From Falsiroseomonas ponticola (GTDB lineage Bacteria; Pseudomonadota; Alphaproteobacteria; Acetobacterales; Acetobacteraceae), in contig NZ_JAERQN010000005.1 in the NCBI RefSeq assembly GCF_016805305.1, positions 372,001-436,000 of the forward strand: a stretch of 64,000 bases of DNA, written 5' to 3'. Both the position numbers and the translations under genes were made by a program. The notes below the pieces were generated by a model, which was given only the letters and a program-made list of their open reading frames with translations, was not told the origin of the DNA and made no database searches. Positions 58,158-64,000 of this stretch are shown here, piece after piece; positions within the stretch are counted from its first letter, which is position 1; every line of letters starts with the position of its first letter.

Positions 58158-59110
58158 GACAGGGACTTCTTGATGATGCCCTGCATGCTCAGGATCCCGA
58201 ACAGCAGCATGCCGATGGCCAGCGCCAGGATTCGCTGGCCGCTTTCGTCGTTGATCAGCACCGCGGCGTAGGAGGGATTGAGCAGCGCGATCAGCCCGCC
58301 CGCGCCGAAGGGCAGCCCGGCCAGGATGGCGGCCGAGGTCCGCGCCTCGGAGGCCAGGGCCAGGCCGCGCGCGCGCAGCGCCACGCGCTTGCGCACCACA
58401 TCGGCCAGGTTCTCCAGGGTCTCCGACAGCCCGCCGCCGGTCTGCGCCTGCAGCGACATGGCGGTGGAGAAGAAGCGGTATTCCGGCACGCCGTTCTTCA
58501 GCGCCGTCTCCTCCAGCGCCCGGTCGAAGGGCATGCCGATGGAAAGGCGGTCGGCGATCTTGCGGAACTCCTCGGAGGTCGGCATCGGCGCCTCCTTCGC
58601 CACGGTGCGCATCGCCTCCGTCGCGGGGATGCCGATGCGCGTCGCGCGGATCACCAGGCCCAGCGCATCCGGCAGCTGGATGAACAGCCGCCGGCGATGC
58701 TGTTCGTGGAAGCGCGCGAACATCACCCGCGCGGCGAACAGCCAGGCCGCCGGCGTCGCCACCAGGATCGCCTCCCCCGCGATCACCGCCACCATGCCGA
58801 GCCCGAGCCGCGCCACGACCAGCGACAGCACCAGCACCAGCCACCAGGGCAGGGGGTAGTGGTGGCGCAGTTCCGGCGCGATGCCGAACAGCGCCGCCGC
58901 CTTGGCCGCCAGCGGCGACCGCGCCATGGTCGCGGCCAGGCTGGGCCGCGCCGCGCGCACCGTCACGCTCTGCAGATGCGGCGCCACCACGGAAGCCAGC
59001 CGCGCCTGCCGCCTGTCCGCGCGGCCGAGCGCGGACAGGCCCAGCACCACGCCGATCGCCAGCGCGGCGAAGAGCACCCCGCCAACCAGGATCAGCGTGC
59101 CGGGCGTCAT
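58154..59110 (-). CDS. tadB: Tad pilus inner-membrane platform protein TadB
   Basis: The 318-residue protein has the same T2SSF-type architecture, with N-terminal spans (about 5-25 and 90-125), the core LPDALGLVIRATRIGIPATEAMR, and a C-terminal pair of spans near LPFGAGGLIALLN. It pairs with TadC. The ATG start overlaps the stop of tadA as ATGA. The motif FFSTAMSLQAQTGGGLSETL is a T2SSF landmark. Sequence identity with the TadC core supports the paralogue pair. Confidence 0.9.
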   Translation of the reverse strand: MTPGTLILVGGVLFAALAIGVVLGLSALGRADRRQARLASVVAPHLQSVTVRAARPSLAATMARSPLAAKAAALFGIAPELRHHYPLPWWLVLVLSLVVARLGLGMVAVIAGEAILVATPAAWLFAARVMFARFHEQHRRRLFIQLPDALGLVIRATRIGIPATEAMRTVAKEAPMPTSEEFRKIADRLSIGMPFDRALEETALKNGVPEYRFFSTAMSLQAQTGGGLSETLENLADVVRKRVALRARGLALASEARTSAAILAGLPFGAGGLIALLNPSYAAVLINDESGQRILALAIGMLLFGILSMQGIIKKSLS

Positions 59111-60519
59111 CGCTCTGGCTCGTCGAAGGCGGCCATCCAGGCGCGCTCCAGCCCGAAATAGGCCAGGCGCTGGGAGAAGGCGGGACGCGCGCGGTTGACG
59201 CGCCAGCGCACCTTCAGCCGGCCATCCGCATCCTCGCCCTCATGCTCCGCCAGGAAGATGTCATTGAGGGTGAAGACCTCGCCCTCCATGCCCACCAGCT
59301 CCGTCACCTGCGTCACGCGGCGCACGCCGTCGCGCTGGCGTTCCACCTGCACGATGAGATCGACGGCGCTGGCGATCTGCGTGCGCACGGCGCGCGTCGG
59401 CAGGCCGAAATTGCCCATCGTCACCATGTTCTCGATGCGGATCAGCGCGTCGCGGGAGGTATTGGCGTGGATCGTGCTCATGCTGCCGTCATGGCCCGTG
59501 TTCATGGCCTGCAGCATGTCGAAGGCCTCCGCGCCGCGGCACTCGCCGAGGATGATGCGGTCGGGCCGCATGCGCAGCGCGTTGCGCACCAGGTCGCGCT
59601 GGTTGATCTCGCCCCGGCCTTCCAGCGAAGCCGGCCGCGTCTCCAGCCGCACCACATGGGGCTGCTGCAGTTGCAGCTCCGCCGCGTCCTCCACGGTGAT
59701 GACGCGCTCGCCCGGGTCGATCAGCCGGCTCATCGCGTTCAGCAGCGTCGTCTTACCCGAACCCGTACCGCCGGAGATGATGACGTTCAGCCGGCACTGG
59801 GAGGCGATCTGCAGGATCCGCGCCATCTGGCGCGGGATCGACTGGTTCTCCACCAGCTTGTCGAAGTCGATCAGCTTGCGGGAGAATTTGCGGATCGAGA
59901 GGCAGGGCCCGTCCAGGGCCAGCGGCGGGAAGACGATGTTGATGCGGCTGCCATCCTGCAGGCGCGCATCCACCATCGGGCTGCTTTCGTCGACGCGCCG
60001 GCCGACCGCGGCGGCGATTCGCTGCGCGATGTTGGCCAGGTGCTGCGAATCGCGGAAGCGGACGCCGGAGAGCGTGACCTTGCCGCGCTGCTCGATGAAC
60101 ACTTTCTCCGGCCCGTTGACCATGATGTCGGTCACGGTCTCGTCGTCCAGCAGCGGCTCCAGCGGGCCGAGGCCCAGCATGTCGTCCACCAGCTCCAGCG
60201 CCAGCTGGCGCTGCTCGCGGGCGTTCAGCTGCCGGCGCTGCTCGGTCGCGATCTCCGCCAGCAGCCGCTCCACCTCCGCCGCCAGCCGCTCATGCGGCAT
60301 GTCCGCGACCATGGCGGGATCGACCCGCTGCAGGCACAGCGTGCGCAGCTCCGCCATCACCGGGTTGGCGCCCGCCGTCGCCGCCTGGCGCGGCCGGGGC
60401 GAGAAGGCGGAAGGGGAGGGCGCGGCCGCGGGCGGCGGGGGCGGCGCCAGCGTCGCCACCGGCGCGGGTGTCGCGTCGCTCCGCCGGCGGCCGAAGGTGG
60501 GGGTGGCGAAGCCGCTCAT
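59107..60519 (-). CDS. tadA: Tad pilus ATPase TadA (CpaF family)
   Basis: The 470-residue secretion ATPase drives pilus extension and probably retraction. A Pro/Ala-rich N-terminus of about 50 residues precedes the CpaF core. Walker A is GGTGSGKTT at 250-258, Walker B is RIILGE near 321-326, and the His box is TGHDGSMSTIHANT at about 341-354. LLDDETVTDIMVNGPEKVF is the family N-domain motif. It overlaps tadZ by 4 bases. All catalytic motifs look intact. Confidence 0.95.
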   Translation of the reverse strand: MSGFATPTFGRRRSDATPAPVATLAPPPPPAAAPSPSAFSPRPRQAATAGANPVMAELRTLCLQRVDPAMVADMPHERLAAEVERLLAEIATEQRRQLNAREQRQLALELVDDMLGLGPLEPLLDDETVTDIMVNGPEKVFIEQRGKVTLSGVRFRDSQHLANIAQRIAAAVGRRVDESSPMVDARLQDGSRINIVFPPLALDGPCLSIRKFSRKLIDFDKLVENQSIPRQMARILQIASQCRLNVIISGGTGSGKTTLLNAMSRLIDPGERVITVEDAAELQLQQPHVVRLETRPASLEGRGEINQRDLVRNALRMRPDRIILGECRGAEAFDMLQAMNTGHDGSMSTIHANTSRDALIRIENMVTMGNFGLPTRAVRTQIASAVDLIVQVERQRDGVRRVTQVTELVGMEGEVFTLNDIFLAEHEGEDADGRLKVRWRVNRARPAFSQRLAYFGLERAWMAAFDEPER

Positions 60520-61745
60520 TGGCGCAGCAGCTTCCGCAGCTTGGCCAGGCGGCTGCCGATGCCGGGCGGTGCGGCGGATGCCGCGCCGCAGGCCACGGCC
60601 ACGCGCGCGATGCCGTCCCGGTAGGCGCCCTGCACGGGCTGGCCGAGCGTCGCCGCTTCCTCCACCTTCCGCGCCTGGTCGGGGATCACGACGTCCGGCT
60701 CCTGCTTCATCGCCTCGGTGATCCGGGCGACAGGCAGCCCGCCGGGCCGCCCCGCGCGGTTCAGCACCAGCAGCGGCCTGCTGGCCTGGCCGCTGCCGGG
60801 CGGCAGCATCAGCAGCCGCAGCGCATCCCGCACGCAGGCCAGCGTCGGCTCCATGACGATCACGCGCTGCTGCGCGATGTCGAGCAGTTCGTGCCCGAAG
60901 CCCACGGGCTGGTAGGGCACGTCGGCCACGATGAAGTTGTAGCGCCGCCGCGCCAGGCTGATCAGCCGCTCCGCCGCGCCGGTCGCGTAGTTCACCGGGC
61001 TGCTCAGCTGCTCCTCCGCCGCCAGCACGTGCAGGCGGTCATTCACCGAATGGGCGGTGCGTTCCACGAACAGCTCGTCCACGCGGGCCGGCTGTTCCAG
61101 CGCGGTGCGCAGGCCGCCGCCCGCTTCCGCCGCCAGCATCAGCGCCAGCGTGCCGCGCTGCGTATCCGCATCCAGCGCCAGGCTGTGCCGCTTGGCGACA
61201 TCGGCCAGGTACCAGGACAGGTTGGCCGCGATGGAGGAAGCGCCCACGCCGCCCCGCGCGCCGGTGATGGTCAGCAGCCGGCCGCCGCGCACCGTGCGTT
61301 CCTGCCGCTTGCGGGCGACGACGGCGCCGAAATTCTCCGCGATCAGCGCCGCCGTCAGCGGCTTGTACATGTAGTCCGCGACGCCGACGTTGCGCGTGAT
61401 GTGGCGGTAGAAGCCGAGATCCGTGCGGTCCCCGATGACGAGGACACGGACATCGGGTTCCACCACCTCCGACAGGTCCTCCAGCGCCGCGAAGGGCTGG
61501 GGATGGCCGGTCAGGTCCACCAGCAGCGTCCAGGGCGTGGGCGTGGTGCGCAGCAGGGCGATGGCGGCGTTGATGTCGCCGCGGCGGAATTCCGAACCCG
61601 GCGGCGCGAGGTCGGCGAATCCCTCCCGCAGCGTCGCTTCCGTCGCGGCATCGGTCGCGAAGCAGATCAGCGGCTTGCGATCCGTGCGGAAGGAAGCGGC
61701 GGTCTCCTCCCCCGCCTCCGCCGCCAGCTTGTCGAAGGCGTTCAC
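60516..61745 (-). CDS. tadZ: TadZ/CpaE-like localisation protein with atypical Walker A
   Basis: The 409-residue protein has an N-terminal receiver-like (REC) domain (about 25-150) and a ParA/MinD-like ATPase domain. The deviant Walker A loop reads TGARGGVGASS at about 161-171, with Ala in place of the lysine normally found after Gly-Val-Gly. Loss of this lysine is reported for TadZ/CpaE proteins, which dimerise and set the pole where the pilus is built. GTG 61745 overlaps the preceding cpaD gene as GTGA. No catalytic acid in the receiver domain is clear. Confidence 0.88.
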   Translation of the reverse strand: MNAFDKLAAEAGEETAASFRTDRKPLICFATDAATEATLREGFADLAPPGSEFRRGDINAAIALLRTTPTPWTLLVDLTGHPQPFAALEDLSEVVEPDVRVLVIGDRTDLGFYRHITRNVGVADYMYKPLTAALIAENFGAVVARKRQERTVRGGRLLTITGARGGVGASSIAANLSWYLADVAKRHSLALDADTQRGTLALMLAAEAGGGLRTALEQPARVDELFVERTAHSVNDRLHVLAAEEQLSSPVNYATGAAERLISLARRRYNFIVADVPYQPVGFGHELLDIAQQRVIVMEPTLACVRDALRLLMLPPGSGQASRPLLVLNRAGRPGGLPVARITEAMKQEPDVVIPDQARKVEEAATLGQPVQGAYRDGIARVAVACGAASAAPPGIGSRLAKLRKLLRQ

Positions 61746-62044
61746 TGCGCGCCCCCGATGCCCGACGCACCCGCCATGCCCTGGGTGGTGGCGGAGGTCG
61801 GCAGGTTGCGCACGCGGTCCTGCAGCAGCCGCTGCACGGCGGAGGTCGCGAGTTCGCCCATCGCATCCGGCGCCGCCTGGCCCTGGGTGTAGTCCGTGGG
61901 CGTCGCCAGCATGCGGACCAGGTTGGCCTCGTTGGCGCCGTTCGGGCGCCAGTTGCCTTCCCGCGCGAAGGGGTCGGTCTGGGTGCCGGTGCAGGCGCCG
62001 GCCAGCAGCGCCAGGCCCAGGATCGGGGTGCGGAAGCGGCTCAT
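61742..62044 (-). CDS. cpaD: Short CpaD-like pilus lipoprotein
   Basis: The 100-residue product starts with a signal peptide and a lipobox (LGLALLAGACTGTQTDP). A segment reading NWRPNGANEANLVRMLATPTDY resembles the end of CpaD, which is usually about 200 residues, so this one is roughly half-length. Its position between cpaC and tadZ is the normal cpaD slot. It may be a shortened CpaD or a functional replacement. It overlaps both neighbours by 4 bases (ATGA and GTGA). Confidence 0.65.
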   Translation of the reverse strand: MSRFRTPILGLALLAGACTGTQTDPFAREGNWRPNGANEANLVRMLATPTDYTQGQAAPDAMGELATSAVQRLLQDRVRNLPTSATTQGMAGASGIGGAQ

Positions 62045-63507
62045 GGCATCATGAACCCCGCCATGCCCGGCAGCCGGGGCGGCCCGCCGCGCGGCGAGCC
62101 GAGTTGGCGCGCCAGCAGCCCGCGATCCACGTCATCCGCCTGCAGCTGCCGGTCCGTCGGCGCGCGCAGCGCGTTCGGGTCCGTCGTGCCGCGCACGATG
62201 TAGGGGGTGATGATGATCACCAGCTCCGTCTCGTTGCGCTGGAAGCTGTCGGAGCGGAAGAGCTGGCCGATGATCGGCAGCTCCCCGATCCCCGGGATCG
62301 CCCGGCCGGTGGTGGTGGAGGCATCGGTCAGCAGCCCCGCGATGGCGAAGGACTGCCCGCTGCCGAGCTCCACCGTCGTCTCCGCCCGCCGCACCGTCAG
62401 CGCGGGGATCTGGATGGAGGCATTGCCGCTGGACAGCCGCACCGCGCCCTGCTCGGTCAGCTCGCTCACTTCCGGCCGCACGCGCAGGCTGATGCGGTTC
62501 GCCGCCAGCACCGTCGGCACGAAGGCCAGGCCGACACCGTATTCCTTGAACTGGATGGTGATGTTGCCGTCGCGCAGCCCGACCGGGATGGGGAATTCGC
62601 CGCCGGCCAGGAAGCTCGCGGTCTCGCCGCTCATCGCCGTCAGGTTCGGCTCCGCCAGCAGGCGGATCAGCCGGTCCCGCGCCAGCAGGTCGATCAGCGC
62701 GTTGATGTCGGGCGTGCCGTTGTAGGCGGCGGCGAGTCGCGAGGGGGAGTTGATCGCGCTGGTCAGCAGGTTCTGCGACGTCAGGTTCAGCGTGAAGCGC
62801 CCGACATTGCCGATGTTCTGCCAGTCGATGCCGATGGCGCGCGCCACCTCGCGCGATACCTCGGCGATGCGCACACGAAGGTTCACCTGCACCTGGCCCA
62901 GCACGACGAGGCGGTTGTCCAGCGTCTGGCCCTCCGCCAGGTGGCCGCGGGCGATGGCGACGGCCTGCTCGGCCTCGGCGGGGGTGTTCACCTCCCCCAG
63001 CAGCGCCAGGCCGCCCGGGCGCGTCTCGATACGCGCCGACCGGCTCGGCATCACGCGGGACAGCACGGCCTGCGCTTCCGGCGCGGTGAAGGCGGTGGGC
63101 CGCACCGTCACCTCATGCTGCGCCACCACCGTGCCTTCCGCGTCCAGCGCGGCGACGGTGGTGCGCCCCGGCGCGACGCCGAAGACGAAGAGGGAGGTCG
63201 GGCTCGCGGGCCGCACCTCCGCCACCCGGGGATCGGCCGCGAAGACCGAGGCGACGGGGCGGGAGGTCTGCACCACGCGGCCGGAACCGGCGCCGAGGGC
63301 GAGCGGCACGCCCCCCTGCACGACGGTGCCGCCGGGCGCCATGCCCGGCGTCGCGCCGGGCCGGGCCTGCGGGGGCTGGACCTGCTGCGGCTGCACCGGG
63401 GCGGGCGCCACGGTCTGCGCCGGCGCGAAGGCCGGCACGGCCAGCGCCGCGCCCACCAGCGCGGGCAGCAGGAAGGCGGAAAGCCGGGGGCGGAGGGAGG
63501 GGATCAG
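62041..63507 (-). CDS. cpaC: Type II/IV-like secretin CpaC (RcpA), likely CTG start
   Basis: The 488-residue secretin forms the outer-membrane channel of the Flp pilus. A BON-like N-domain (about 80-190) precedes the secretin core with VRPEVSELTEQGAV, VELGSGQSFAIAGLL and the ending IIGQLFRSDSFQRNETELVI. A GTG start at 63456 would cut off the signal n-region. A CTG at 63507, with GGAG eight bases upstream and overlapping the cpaB TGA as CTGA, gives Ile-Pro-Ser-Leu-Arg-Pro-Arg then a full hydrophobic core and APAQ cleavage zone. I therefore prefer CTG. Confidence 0.85.
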   Translation of the reverse strand: MIPSLRPRLSAFLLPALVGAALAVPAFAPAQTVAPAPVQPQQVQPPQARPGATPGMAPGGTVVQGGVPLALGAGSGRVVQTSRPVASVFAADPRVAEVRPASPTSLFVFGVAPGRTTVAALDAEGTVVAQHEVTVRPTAFTAPEAQAVLSRVMPSRSARIETRPGGLALLGEVNTPAEAEQAVAIARGHLAEGQTLDNRLVVLGQVQVNLRVRIAEVSREVARAIGIDWQNIGNVGRFTLNLTSQNLLTSAINSPSRLAAAYNGTPDINALIDLLARDRLIRLLAEPNLTAMSGETASFLAGGEFPIPVGLRDGNITIQFKEYGVGLAFVPTVLAANRISLRVRPEVSELTEQGAVRLSSGNASIQIPALTVRRAETTVELGSGQSFAIAGLLTDASTTTGRAIPGIGELPIIGQLFRSDSFQRNETELVIIITPYIVRGTTDPNALRAPTDRQLQADDVDRGLLARQLGSPRGGPPRLPGMAGFMMP

Positions 63508-64000
63508 AACCGGAACTCCTCACGACGATTCCCGCCCAGGTGGACCTGGATCGGTCGCGGATTCGTGACCGTTCCCGGTGCCGCGCGCAACGCCGGAGAG
63601 ACGTCGCCACCCCAGGTCACGGTGTCCTGCCCCTGTGCCGCCTCACCCTCCCGCGCAGCGGCGGCGCGGACGGTCAGGCTCAGCCGGCCCAGCCGCGCGG
63701 CGACGGCCAGGCGTTCCGCCGCATGCGGGGCCACTTCCAGCGTCACGGTGCGCACCTGGCGGTTGGCTTCCGGCCCGTCGCCGACGGCGCCCTGCACGAT
63801 CGCCTGGTCGATGGCGATGACGCGGCTGTCGATCAGCACGGTCTGGCCGGCGATGCGGCGTTCCAGCGGCACCGTCTCGTCGCCGATCGTCTGCGTCAGC
63901 ACCACGTCCACGCGGTCCCCCGGCCAGATCAGGCCGGAGATGCCGCTGATCGCATCCACGCCGATGGAGGCGGCGCGCATGCCGGGCGCCAGCAGGGCCG
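63504..64000 (-). CDS. cpaB: Flp pilus assembly protein CpaB (RcpC), C-terminal part, cut by window edge
   Basis: About 164 residues are visible; the N-terminus lies to the right. The segment has the SAF-like region of CpaB (MRAASIGVDAISGISGLIWP, then GDRVDVVLTQTIGD), and a following VLIDSRVIAIDQAI, which are family hallmarks. A C-terminal beta domain continues (VTLEVAPHAAERLAVAARLG). CpaB is a periplasmic/inner-membrane Flp pilus protein and usually follows the prepilin and peptidase genes, which should lie beyond the window. Its stop overlaps the cpaC CTG start. Confidence 0.9.
   Translation of the reverse strand, partial: ALLAPGMRAASIGVDAISGISGLIWPGDRVDVVLTQTIGDETVPLERRIAGQTVLIDSRVIAIDQAIVQGAVGDGPEANRQVRTVTLEVAPHAAERLAVAARLGRLSLTVRAAAAREGEAAQGQDTVTWGGDVSPALRAAPGTVTNPRPIQVHLGGNRREEFRF

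Overview
The window is a gene-dense, very GC-rich bacterial chromosome segment with no IS element, phage gene or CRISPR array visible. Several features point to an alphaproteobacterium, most likely a Roseomonas-type member of the Acetobacteraceae (inference). They are the gene orders yajC/DUF815, rpiB-glyA-nrdR-ribD-ribE-ribB-ribH-nusB-thiL, DUF177-rpmF-plsX-fabH-ihfA-merR and bpt/RDD, a GTTC-N7-GTTC LexA box between uvrA and ssb, the RibB with a degenerate RibA domain, and the solitary TctC-type binding protein.

Layout. 1-9.1 kb: edge of a DUF815 ATPase gene, yajC, a cysteine hydrolase, sodB, a squalene-synthase-fold protein, a small glycosyltransferase, a ModA-like binding protein, then divergent uvrA and ssb sharing an SOS operator. 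9.2-15.3 kb: a secreted RTX repeat protein, a chemoreceptor and parC. 15.3-20 kb: an unknown protein with tandem Tyr/Asp repeats, a LysR relic, then bpt, an RDD membrane protein and a penicillin-acylase-family hydrolase. 20-25.4 kb: two unknown proteins, an aldehyde dehydrogenase, a class III CoA-transferase and an alpha/beta hydrolase. 25.4-31.6 kb: a likely surface-carbohydrate or sugar-modification group (DUF3405-like protein, dTDP-sugar 3,5-epimerase, SAF-domain oxidoreductase, TctC protein, GSCFA protein and an unknown partner). 31.7-36.5 kb: a second chemoreceptor, then a minus-strand metY-hemB-unknown operon.

36.7-44 kb is a long plus-strand housekeeping run: pentose phosphate and one-carbon metabolism (rpiB, glyA), the NrdR repressor, the riboflavin pathway (ribD, ribE, ribB, ribH), nusB and thiL. 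It is followed by an MFS transporter. 45.4-50.4 kb: bamE facing a cytochrome bc1 chaperone, DUF177, rpmF, plsX, fabH, ihfA and a MerR regulator, linking envelope assembly to the start of fatty acid synthesis. 50.5-53.2 kb: a coupled alcohol dehydrogenase / unknown / aldo-keto reductase operon and a tRNA-Pro(GGG) with a strong hairpin.

53.4-64 kb: a minus-strand tad (Flp/type IVc pilus) operon running off the right edge (cpaB, cpaC, cpaD, tadZ, tadA, tadB, tadC, two TadE-like pseudopilins, tadG, tadD). Nearly every junction overlaps as NTGA, which supports an unusual CTG start for cpaC.

No wholly new system can be claimed from sequence alone. The best leads are a promoter-like block shared by the two chemoreceptor genes, the GSCFA/partner cassette, the Tyr/Asp repeat protein, the cpaC start, and the structured leaders of rpiB and nrdR.
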